A stretch of DNA of 64,000 nucleotides from Euglena gracilis. Taxonomy: Eukaryota > Euglenida > Euglenophyceae > Euglenales. Of this stretch, positions 30,722 to 41,039 are shown one piece after another; position 1 is the first letter of the stretch; every line of letters begins with the position of its first letter. The stretch covers positions 28,224,725 through 28,288,724 of the forward strand of contig CP154955.1 of the NCBI GenBank assembly GCA_039621445.1. Reading direction: 5' to 3'. The notes under the pieces are model-generated. The model saw nothing but the letters and a program-made list of their open reading frames with translations, was not told the DNA's origin and made no database searches. Position numbers and translations under genes: made by a program.

Positions 30722-33700
30722 ATGCCGGCGGCGCTGGCCGGCAGTGCGCGGGCACCGACGACGCTGCTGCCCATCACCTCTGCCCGCGTCACCCACGGGC
30801 TACCCCGCCTCCTCTCCCGTTACACTGTCGCCGCTCCTCACCGGCCCGCTACCCTGCCTGCACTCGCCGCCATCGGCCAGGAGCCCCAGGACCCTGAGGG
30901 CCCAGCCACCCTGCTGGCCCAGGTGTGTGCATGCGCACGTGTGTGTGCGGGGGGGGGTGTTCTCTGTGTGTTGTGCTGTGCGTGTGCGTGTGTGTGTTTT
31001 GTGTATTGTGTGTGTGTGTGTGGGTTTGTATTGTGTGTGTTTTGTGAAATGTGTTGTGTGTGTGTGTTGTGTGTTTGTGTTGTCGTTGTGTACGTGCGTG
31101 TGTGTGCGTTGTGTGTGCGTTGTGTGTTGTCTGTTGTGTTCACGACTGTACGGGAATCCCCAAATCTCCATGTGTGGTGGGTGGGGCGGTCGACCCCCCA
31201 CCCCCATCCTGGTGGGGGGTCTGATCCTCCCCCACCAGGCCTTCCGACTTTTAGGTCAAAATTTTCCTTCGGCGCCAAAGGCACCGAAGGAATTTCCTTT
31301 GCACGAATGTTGTGGTGGATGGGGGGGGGGTCGGCACCCCCACCTCCCGGGGGGGGGGGTCGATCACCCCCCACCATGCCTTCCCGTACAGCCCTGGTTG
31401 TTCGTGTTGTGTGTGTGTGCTGTGTGCTGTGTCTGTGTGTGTGTTGTGTGTGTTGTGTGTGTTGTGTCTGTCTGTGTGTGTGTGTGTGTTGTGTCTGGTT
31501 GTGTGTGTTGTGTGTGTGTTGTGTGTGTGTGTGTTGTGTCTGTGTGTCTGTGCTGTGCGTTGTGTGTGTGTCGTGTGTGTTGTGTTTTGTGTTTGTGTGC
31601 GTTCATGTGTGTGTGTTGTTTTATTGCTGAGGTGTGTTTTGGGGGGGGGGGGGGAAGCTCCAAATCCCTCTGTCCAAGGAAACCCCTAATGACCCCCGCA
31701 GAAATACATCGCCTAGTGTTTCCTCGGGCAGCTCTTCATGGGGGCGGCCGGCGTGCTGTTTGGCGTCGCCCTCGGCCTGGGACAGCGGGCGACGGCCCGC
31801 CCCGGCGCGATGCTGTCCGTCGCCGGTGTGCCCCGGCCCCGGCCGCCGCCTCCGCCACCCACTTGTCGTCCCCCAGACCAGACTGATCGGTCAACCCCTG
31901 GCCGCTGTGGTGTGCCTTACCTGGTGGTGACTTCCCCCCAACTGGCCATGAAGGCGCAGGGATGGGGCGGGGGGGGGGGGGGGGGATGCAGCCATCCCGT
32001 GGATGCCGGCTTTGGTTTAAATTTGCGGCGGACGGCACTGATGGGGCGGGGGCCCCGGGGGTGTGTCTTGCCCTGCTCGGCCTCCCTCCTGGCGGAGAGA
32101 GGAAATATGCAGCTTTTGCAGATGTCGTCTGGCTGTTTTGTAGTTTTTTTTTATATCTTCCAGCGAAAGGAAAGAAGAAACCTTCCAAGAGACGTTCAAC
32201 AGAATTTTGTAGACTCCAAAAGGGGTTTTCGTTCTATGCCATTTTAAACTTTTTTTTGTGTAGCATTCTTTCGCTGTTTTCACCTGTCCGTATGCGTGTT
32301 TTACCCCTCCCCCTGATGATGGGGGATGATGGATGCTTCGTGAGGGGTCCCCAATTCCGAAAGCACGAAGTGGTGGGATCTGATTGGGTTATTCTGGCCG
32401 ACGTCTCAAACCACCAGAGTGAAAGTTAGATGTCAAAAAATGGTCAGTGTCCATCAGGTCAGTATCCAAGGCTTTCTCCCCAACACCTCTCAAACAACTC
32501 AGCTGCTTGAGCAACCAGAACCATAGAGAACACCTTGTGCATGTGTGTGGTGCGGAACCATTGTGTCCACCACTCCACCCCCTGGGACCTGCATCCCCGT
32601 CATCCCCCCCCCTCCTCCCATCCAGGCAGACCTGCTGGTGGTGGGCTGCGGGGTGCTGGGCCGCATGGTGGCGCAGGAGTGGCGAGCGGTGTACGGGTCC
32701 CGGTCCATGCCATACCCGGGGCGTAGCGGACGTCCCCTCCCCACAGCCAACCCTGGAGGGCGGGGTACTACAGTGGGGGGAATAATGTGTGAAGTGATTG
32801 CCGTTGGAGGTTGGGAGTGGCTGGCAGCCCCGAAAAGTCAGCGTGTGGTTTGCTTGGCGCGGCGGCGAAGCGGGAGGTATGGGATGCCCCGGGCGGCCGT
32901 GGTGGGGGAGACGCTGACGGAGACCGCCCACGCCGCGCTGCGCGGCCTCGGCATCGAGCCCCAGGTGGCAGGTCCGCCGGCTCTCCCACCCCGCGCGGGG
33001 CTGCCCATCGGGCTCCACCACTGCCTTCAGGCACCCGCCCGGACCAGCGCTTCTCCCACGTCATCTTCTGCGTGCCCGCTGGCAACAACGAGGACTACGC
33101 CCAGGCCTGTGCGAGGGCGGCGGCGCGGTGGAATGGCAAAGGTGCGTGGGTGTCAGCGCCGGACGGACTGTCCCAGCCCCGTGGGTGGGGGTTGGACCAG
33201 GGAACCAATCTTCCGGTGAAATTTTGCTCTTAGCACCTTTGGCCACCGAGATTTCGATTTTCCTCATGTTTAAGTGGGCATGAATTGATGACCACCGCAG
33301 AACCTAAACCTTCTTGAGACTGAATCTCAAAACCAAATTGAATTCTGTCCTTCCTGGGGGTTTAGTGTTCAGGGTAACTGCTTGCTTTTGGTGGTAGGGT
33401 CTGAGGTCAAAAGTTTCGCATTATTTCGTGCACCAATACATTTTTGAGGTGGGGACAGAGCTTCTTGTGGAAGCGTGTGGGAATAATTGTTCTTGGGCCG
33501 TGGGTAACAGAGCTCCAAAAGAAAACACATGGGGATAATTGCGCTTAAGCCGGGGAGACCCCGCCCTCGGGGGGTTTCAGCCACCAGCTGAGGCCAGCCA
33601 GCTGTTTTTTTTTCCAGATACTCTCCCAGCAGGGGTGTGGGCCCCTTGGGGGGCAGGCGAATGGTTTTTAAAAAATGGAGTCCAACTGGTCAAAAGTGGT

Positions 33701-33966
33701 TTGTTGAGGGCATTTTGCCTCAAAACGTTGGCGGTAGTACTCCAAGCCAGCTGGATTTGGACTCTTTTGGCAAAATTTGGAGACCAGCTGGGTCCAGCCA
33801 GAAGCTGGCTGACCCACCCCCAGCCCCCCAGCCAGCATCTATTTCTCATTCAACACCGTTTCCACCCGGTGGGCTGGACCCGTGCGAGGGAAAGGGGGTA
33901 CCCCTATTGTAGTGGGGGTCATAATTTGAATCTTTCGTTACTGACGTGACGTTGTGAACGTTTTGT

Positions 33967-34011
<45 letters not shown>

Positions 34012-35619
34012 CGCATGCATGTGTGTTTGGGACCGGCCAGGCGCTGTTTCTCTCCAGATCTTCATTTTCAGGCAATTTCGTGTTCACGTCCAGTGCTGGG
34101 GTGTATGCTGAGGACAACGGCGGCATCATTACCGAAGTATTGAAATAGAATTTTGGCTCGCGGGGCCCAATTTTGGGCACGCACTGTTGGTCAACAGCTC
34201 CCAAACAAACTTCTTGATGACGGCGAAGCGCCAGGGCTCATTTCAGCAGCTCCATGCCACCACCCTTAGGGGGGGACCAGCCAGCAGCATCTGTCCAGCG
34301 TTGCTGAATGGGCAGGCGCTGCGCCTCACTGGCCCACGTCGCCAAATCAGCAATTTGCCAAAATCGTTTGTGCCTGCAAACAGGCAGTTCCAATTTGTGC
34401 CGCATTGAAATTGCTCACGCAGGGGCGGAAGGTGCGGCTTCTCGCCCATCAAACACTCACTCAGACTCAGACACCGGCTGTTTTACGAAAGACACCTGGC
34501 TGCTGTGTTTTTTTTGTGTAATTTTTTGGCGTGTGTCTCGGAACTGGCACCCGCCCATCTCGCGTCCCCGCCCCGCCCACCAGGACTCGCCTCTGCAGCG
34601 GGGTGTGCCTCGCATCGAACGCATTTTGGCCGCGCGGAGCAGGCGTGCCTGGGCGCCGGCGGCGTGGTCGTCCGGCTGGCCGGCCTCTACACCGCCGACC
34701 GCGGGCCCCACCCCTTCTGGCTGAAGATGCCGCAGGTGAGCCCGGGCACATCGGCTGCGTCCGGGCGGATGTGCACGAGAACGTACCCTGTGTTGTTTGT
34801 CCCCAAGTCGAAGGCAATGTGATTTGAGGCACTCCAAGCCCCAGGCGGAGTTGCCAAGCTTTCGATGGCACACAAAGCTAACCGCAGGGGGGATTGGAGA
34901 CACAGTCACACCGGCCATATGCACTCCCCCTGAAGGTGCGGGAGGCGACGGAAGCCCCTGCCGTTCAACAAACGGCTGGTTGTGGCCCGTCCATTAGCGT
35001 TTCCTTCGGGCCCACTGAGCAAACCTCTGTCTTTGATACTCCTGTGTGTTCCCAAGCCCTTTGTCATTGGGTGTCGGTATTGGCATTTCATTCCCGGACC
35101 CCCGGCTCAGGTCCAGGGCAGCGCTGACGGGCTCATCAACATGATCGCCTACGAGGACGCTGCGGCGCTGTGCGTGCAGCTGCTGCGGACCCCCAGCCAG
35201 GGAGGGGGGGGGGGGCACGCCGTCCCCCAACCACCAGTCGTCCACACCCCACCCTTCTCCCGGACCGTCATGGGCCGTGACCCTCGCCCTGGCCGCGGCA
35301 TCCGGCGGGAGGTGTTTCTTGCGGGCGACGGCGTCCCCATCACCCGGCAGGACATCTGCCGCAGCGCCCGCCGGCTGAAGCGGGCCCCCCCCCCCCCCGC
35401 CCCCATCCCAGCCCCCCCCCCCCCCCAGTGCCCATCCCCCCCTCCACCCCCCACCCATACGGTCCCCACAGGTACGCCGAGTTCCCGCTGCCGACGTTCG
35501 TGGGGGAGGGGGGCCTCGGCAAGCGGTACGACACGTCCAAGCTGCGCCGCCTCCTCGCCTGGCGGCCGAAGTACGAGTCGTTCGATGCGTACATCACCCA
35601 GCAGGTGGCCCTGGAGTAG
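30722..35619 (+). CDS. NAD(P)-dependent epimerase/dehydratase-like protein (YeeZ-type, extended SDR), probably organelle-targeted
   Basis: Exons with consistent phases: 30722-30922, 31717-31825, 32630-32688, 32842-32971, 33031-33141, 34072-34136, 34584-34735, 35111-35427, 35472-35619 (TAG); about 430 residues. The N-terminus is Ala/Arg/Thr/Ser-rich without acidic residues for about 50 positions (MPAALAGSARAPTTLLPITS), like a plastid or mitochondrial presequence, followed by a hydrophobic GQLFMGAAGVLFGVALGLG. The Rossmann start is LLVVGCGVLGRMVAQEW (GxGxxG). Then RFSHVIFCVPAGNNEDYA, GNFVFTSSAGVYAEDNGG (SSAGVY strand), EDSPL, GGVVVRLAGLY, ADGLINMIAYEDAAALCVQL, VFLAGDGVPITRQDIC, KRYDTSKLRRLLAWRPKYES. 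This is the YeeZ/NAD-epimerase pattern; its substrate is unknown. Exon 34584-34735 changes frame at a G4 run (34600-34603). Intron 8 is only 44 bp. Confidence 0.85.
30923..31135 (+). repeat. (GT)n microsatellite starting at a splice donor
   Basis: Begins exactly at the GT of the donor after epimerase exon 1 (GCCCAG|GTGTGTGC) and runs on as TGTGTTGTGTG variants. Confidence 0.9.
31165..31390. repeat. Repeat family F copy with TTCGGCGCC..GGCACCGAA hairpin
   Basis: GTGGTGGGTGGGGCGGTCGACCCC, CTTTTAGGTCAAAATTTTCCTTCGGC, GGCACCGAAGGAATTTCC and a second GGGGGGGGGTCG..CCCC module, in epimerase intron 1. Confidence 0.6.
31395..31622 (+). repeat. (TGTGT)n degenerate microsatellite
   Basis: About 230 bp of GTGTTGTGTGTG variants in epimerase intron 1. 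Confidence 0.9.
33585..33895 (+). repeat. Pair of repeat family B copies
   Basis: CCAGCTGAGGCCAGCCAGCTG at 33585 and GGTCCAGCCAGAAGCTGGCTG..CCCAGCCAGCATC at 33792, separated by about 140 bp, in an epimerase intron. The second ends GGTGGGCTGGACCC. Confidence 0.55.
33961..34025 (+). repeat. (GT)n-(GC)n microsatellite
   Basis: GT units followed by GCGCGCGCGCATGCATGTGTG, 45 bp before the exon encoding NFVFTSSAGVY. Confidence 0.9.
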
Positions 35620-37539
35620 GGCGCTCCCCCTCTGCACACGGGGACATTGGGGCGGCTTACCGCCGGCCCCTGCACCGTTTCGACAACACTCCTGTCACAT
35701 GTTTCATTCTGCTGCTGGGTACCGCAGTCGCCTCTGTGATCCCGCAACTGCGGACTGACCCCGCCAGGTTGTGTGCGGCTCTCTTTCAATCACAAGTTAA
35801 CAAATGCTCATTTTTCATGAGGAATGGGAGGTCACAGTGTGCACGCACATTCAACTTCATTTGCTTTCCATTCTTCAGATATATTTTTATGATGTTTTAA
35901 TTATACTACATTATTGCATATGTACTGTATATGTGTGTGAATTTGGAAAATAAGACAGTGATTTCAAACCAACCTTTGCAAGACCACGGATTTTTCTGCC
36001 TGTGTTGCTCTGATGCCACAGTCAGGTCGCATGCCCTCTGCTCTCTGCTACACTGTCTGTGGCTCGGTAATGGGTTCGACCCCTCTCCGGGAGCGCATAT
36101 GGCCCCGGCCCTGTCCTCCCCGTTACGACCTTTGCCATTCAGGCCCAGCCTGAATGCAGATATTCCAGAGCGCTCAAGGGAACCATGTGTGTATGCCACG
36201 TGCAACAATGCCGATGGTGTTGGCTCTGGGGTCCGCTGTGTGCAATTGGTCAAATTGGTTTTCTGTCTGCGGGTTTAGTTCAAGCAAAAATACATCAAAG
36301 TGCGGTTGTTTGAAGGAAAAATTCCCAAGGTGAAGTGAAACAGTCCTCTCCAGCAGAAAACTGTACATCCTGGGGAAGGTCATGCAGGATTTTACATGCA
36401 ATTTGCGTTGTTTTTTTTTGAGCTTTCAATGCTTCACCATTAATTCCTCTGGGTACTATTTCAACGTTTCCCCCAAAGTGCCCAGAAAAAATTTTCCCTG
36501 CCAGTTTGGGATTTGACTGGGGGTAGAAGTGAGGGGGTGGATCGTTCAGACCCCCCCCCAAGGGGTTTGTGTTCAGCTCCAGTCGCTTTTTTGCTTACGC
36601 GGGGGGGGGGGGGCCGTGTGGGGGTGTAGGACCCAAAGAAAAAAAAACAATCCACCAAGGGCACACAGGGGTCTCATTTTTTGCCCCAAACCGGGACTTT
36701 TCAAGACCGTGGGAAATGGGGTCCCCTCACCTGCCCAAGGGCCATCTCCTCTCTACCCTCCCACCCCCGGATGCGGAGAGAGGGGGGTCTGGGTCCGGGG
36801 GACCTGCTTATAGGGGCGCTTTTCGGAGAAAATAGAGGGGCAACCACTCCCGAACCCACTTGACCGAACCCCTGGAAACCCCCCTCAGCCAGAGGGTGGG
36901 AGTTCCCCCTCTGCGCTCTCCTCGGGGGTCGAGAAGTGGACTCCGACTTCCTCCTTGCCCCATTTCCCCCCATACCCCCCCCAATTTAGCAACACAGATG
37001 GGGGGACCACATTGTCGCATATGTCAATCCCTGGAACCCCTTCCCTCATGGATGAGGTTTATTGTTTTGCAGCCGCCTGAACGGTGGCTCGATGGCAACA
37101 AATTTTTCAAAAACGAGCAAAGAATGGGTAACATGGGTCGGAATTGGGCTTGCCAGGGCAAATTTTGGGTCAAAAATCGACCTTTGCATATTGGCAGTTT
37201 TTTTGGAGGGTATTTGTGCAGTTTCATTCCTTGGCATCCGTTTTGATCTTGGGTTGGGCCATGTTCTGACCCCCATGGGGGAGTGAACCAGTGGCCGTTT
37301 TCCAGCCAGCCCAAATTTTTCAGCCTCCGAGCTGAACCGCCAGCATGGGGGGTCGCTAAGTGACGCCGTCGCGAGGACCATTCCTTCAGGAAACCATCGA
37401 CCTCCATTCCATCGGGAAACAAAAGCCACCAATGTGATGGAGGCAGTGGACTGGAAGGAGGGTGATGATGTTTCCATTGGCAGCCCACTGAACCGTTAGG
37501 TGGCGCACTGCTTCCCCTCCTTCTCTTGCATTCCGGCAA
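35620..37539. other. Intergenic stretch downstream of the epimerase gene
   Basis: Open frames near 35906-36278 on both strands have no splice context. A G-run hairpin (36545-36612) and a family-B-like segment (37290-37370, GTTTTCCAGCCAGCCC..GGGGGGTCGCTAAG, matching 51200-51260) are present. I see no gene. Confidence 0.4.
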
Positions 37540-37660
37540 GTTGCATCGTGCAGAACTTGAAGCTGAGGTTATCCCCATTGCTGTGCCCCCTGAAGTACCA
37601 CTGGACCCAAGGTGCACACCTGCCTTGGCAGGCTGTACATTACAACCAGGCACCTATGCC
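37530..37660 (+). CDS. Possible exon of unknown gene
   Basis: The frame LHRAELEAEVIPIAVPPEVP, LDPRCTPALAGCTLQPGTYA runs into the GACCGCAGCC array. It has Cys and Pro spacing reminiscent of secreted proteins, but no convincing splice sites. Weak. Confidence 0.22.
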
Positions 37661-38970
37661 GACCGCAGCCGACCGCAGCCGACCGCGGCCGACCGCGGGT
37701 TTCAGGACTGTCATAGGTGGGGTGCCGACCGCAGCCGACCGCAGCCGACCGCAGCCGACCGCAGCCGACCGCAGCCGACCGCGCAACTTTTTTCTAATTA
37801 ATGTCAATTTTTCAGTGAGAATCATTTTTATCCCAGATGTTGAGATCTTTCTGGCTCATGTTGTCACTTTTGGCCACTTTTGGCCACTTTTCGCCATTTT
37901 TGGTCGCTTTTGTCCCCTTTTGGCCCATTTGCCACCATAATTCACCCATTTTGACTAATTTTGACCATTTTTTGGCCACTTTTTGCCCACTTCTTGTAAT
38001 TTTGGGCCATTTTGTCCTGCTCTTGGGCCATTTTGGGGCCATTTTGGGCGATTTTTGACCATTTAAAGCCACTTTCGACCTTTTCTTTTGTTATTTTTGC
38101 CCATTTTTTTGGTCTCTTTTTGGTCCAATTTGACCATTTTGAGCATTTTGCGCCAGTTTGTTGCCAAAAGTGATCAAAAGCTGCCGAAGTGACCCAAATT
38201 GGCCAAAAGCAGGGTCATTTTGGGCCATTTTTGGGCATTGTTTTTGTTATTTTTGCCTGCTTTTGGAACTTTTGGCCATTTGAAACCGTGTTTGGGCCGA
38301 TTTCGAGACTTTAAAAGTCTTAAATCTTCGCCCAAACACGGTTTCAAACCAAGAACAGTGGTTTGGGCCAAGGTTTTAGGGGGGCCTGGGGGCGACCACG
38401 GCGCCTTCGGCACCGCGGTCCCCGCCCCCAGGCTCCCCCTAACACTTGGCCCAAACACAGTTCTTGTCACATAACCATGTTTTGCCACTTTTAGGCCATT
38501 TTTCGGTCAAGTTTGACTGCCCTTGATGTCAAAAGCAACAAAAAGATGTTTAAAGTGGCCTGAAAGCGGCCAGAAGTGGGTAAAACTGGCCAAAAGCAGA
38601 GAAAAGTTGTCAAAGTGGGTTAACGAGGCCAAAAGTGGTCAAAAGAGGTCAAAGCAAAGCAAAAGCTGGCCAAAAGCAGCCAAAACACAGCAAAAAGTGG
38701 GCAAACGCAACAAAAGTGACCAAAACAAAGCAAAAGGCAGGAAATAATGGGCAAAGGCAGCAAAAGTCGACCAAAAGTCGGCAACAGTGGCCAAAAGCAG
38801 TCCAAAAGCATCAAAAAATGGCCAAGAGCAGCGAAAGTGGCCAAAAGTCGGCAACAGTGGATTGCGTGATTGTGATATATGCTCGTTTTTTGTTGGACTG
38901 CCCCCCACCTACAGCCAACTGCCTTGCCGACCGCAGCCGACCGCAGCCGACCGCAGCCGACCGCGGGCTA
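37660..38970. repeat. Composite palindromic element flanked by GACCGCAGCC arrays
   Basis: Direct arrays of the 10-mer GACCGCAGCC lie at 37662-37790 and 38928-38968, each associated with CTGTCATAGGTG. Between them the left part (37860-38160) is rich in TTTTGGCCACTTTT words and the right part (38525-38860) in AAAAGTGGCCAAAA words, forming a large imperfect inverted repeat. The centre has two nested hairpins: GAAACCGTGTTTGGGC (38280) with GCCCAAACACGGTTTC (38330), and AAGAACAGTGGTTTGGGCCA (38351) with TGGCCCAAACACAGTTCTTG (38447), the latter enclosing GGGGGGCCTGGGGGCG/CGCCCCCAGGCTCCCCC. No ORF. Confidence 0.8.
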
Positions 38971-39934
38971 AAATTTGGAATCTGTCATAGGTGCTTGATT
39001 ACAACTTACAGGTAACATTTCAGAGACCAGAACAGTCTGCAATGCTACCGCAATGTGCTTATTATTAAAGACTGGACGGTTGCAGATTTTTTTGCTTTCA
39101 GAGGTGGAAGAATAGTTGAAGAATGATCAAAAATGTGGCTTCCCAGCTCGCTTTTGTGTCAAAAAATGGACCCTGAGGTTTTGCTTGACATAAACTGAAA
39201 ATGATATTTTGGGCATTTTGCAATTTCGATTTTTTGACCCAATGCGACCCACAGTTTGGCCCAGTTCCAGCCAGGGAACCCCCTCGGCAAAGGGAAAGAC
39301 AGCGACCAAGTGATTCTCCGAAGTCATTTTCCTCTGTAATTTGTATCCATTTTTGGGGGTATTTTTCACGTCCTTGAAATTGTTTCAGATGTGTTCCACA
39401 ACCATTTTCGACTGATTCTTCCCTCTGCTGGCCTTTTTTTTTTTATGGCTCGTCTGCCTTGAGATTTTTTTTCGTCCATTTTTGGGGGGATTTCGCTGTT
39501 TTATTGTCTGCTATTGGACCTTGGCCAGAAAACCGGGTCATAACTCAGACAGGCAAAAAATAGTATTTTGGATCGAGTTTTTTTTCAAGGAAAGTTCCGG
39601 GGTGGGGAGTCCCTGTGGTAATCTGAGGTGGCCCCAGCTGTGGGTTCACCAAGAGGGAGGCCGGTGGCAAAAGCGTTGTTTTGTTGGGGGACGCAAGTGT
39701 AACCGCGAGGTGCTGCTGACGGGGTGGTGGGGATGGCCGCCGGCCCCGAAGGTGTCCTGCATTTGGGGCGGCTGGTCCAGCGGCAGTTGTTTTTTCCTTG
39801 CAAGCTCTTCCCCTCTCAGATCAACCCCCCAACATCAACCGAGGGGTCAGGGACAGATCCGCCCGCGGCGGAGATCCGGGGAGCCCCGCCCTGCCGTGCC
39901 CTCGCCTCGCAGCGATCGCCCCGGCCCGGCCCGG
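38971..39934. other. Upstream region of the secreted modular protein gene
   Basis: T-rich, with no convincing ORF until GC content rises at about 39700. A GC-rich 5' leader with possible upstream ATGs (39724, 39734) precedes the chosen start. Confidence 0.4.
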
Positions 39935-40999
39935 ATGTCCGTCGCAGGGCCGCCCTGCTGGGGCTGCCTGGTGCTGGCCCTGCTGTTCCTCGGGCCGCCG
40001 CCGGTGTGCTCCCTTGTGCCGCCCGCGTTGCACTGCTGGGCCACCTGTGGCATTATTTTACCACCAGAATGAGAAGGAATCGAAAGTGTGCTTATGTTTC
40101 CTTTCTTTTTTTCTCTTTTCTTTGTCTCGGAAATTTTTATATCCCCCACCCAGTGCGCAAATACCTCTGCACCCATCAACTTCTGCGAACCAACGCCTTT
40201 TGTGGTGTGGGGTCTTTTGAGTCGACTCCCTTTCGGAGGATATCTGTGTGTTCGAAAGCCCTAAATTCCTCATACTCGACGTTAATGCACGGTGTGGGCA
40301 AGAGGAATTATTTCATTGAGAGACATATGCTAAATTTTGTATCTGTGAAACTTAGTTGATTTGCCACAATATGTGGTCGATTGCTCTGGTGGCTTTTGCC
40401 GGGTGAGGCAGGCACACACTTGGAATGCCTCCTCTCGTCAAATCCCCCCCCCCCAGCCCTACGCCAAAGCCTTGAGAGCCAACAAGGAACAATGTGCACC
40501 GGATGCAACTGATGCGTAATTAGCATCCAGGAGCACACAGGACATGAAATTGCGTTGTCCCTTCCGGGTCAATCGAACACCCCTGGATTGGGCCATAGTA
40601 TTGTCAAGTGCGTGTGGACACTGAGGGCGGTTCGCCCAAGTGGTGATACAGCCCCGCGCCTTGCAGACGGCCGGGGCCCTGACCATCGACGAGATGATGG
40701 CAGACGACAGCCGAACGTTCCCCTACGTCTCCCACGGCCCGACCGACACTGCCTCGCAGCGCTTTGTTTATTATGGTGGCACCGTGCAAGTCAGTGCTGC
40801 TCCTCCCTGCCTGCTCTCCTGGTTCACGTCTCCTGCAGTGCTTTGATTGGCATGCGTGCACATTAATGCATTGTCGTTCTGTCGTTCTGTGCTGAATGTA
40901 GGTCTTTCAGGACGTTGCTGTGACAGTCTCACCTTGATTCAATGAGCGACGACAAATTGCAACCTTGGGGGGTGTCGATGTGGTGAGGTGCCCATGCAT

Positions 41000-41039
<40 letters not shown>

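Noticed and set aside
31703-31716. In-frame TAG after KYIA, before CFLGQLFMG, considered as stop-codon readthrough
   Set aside because: The TAG is better explained as the last bases of a 3' splice acceptor (GCCTAG|TGTTTC), which gives the correct phase with both neighbouring exons.
36055-36090. GGGTTCGACCCC resembling a tRNA B-box
   Set aside because: No matching A-box, acceptor stem or full cloverleaf could be built around it. At best a worn tRNA-derived fragment.
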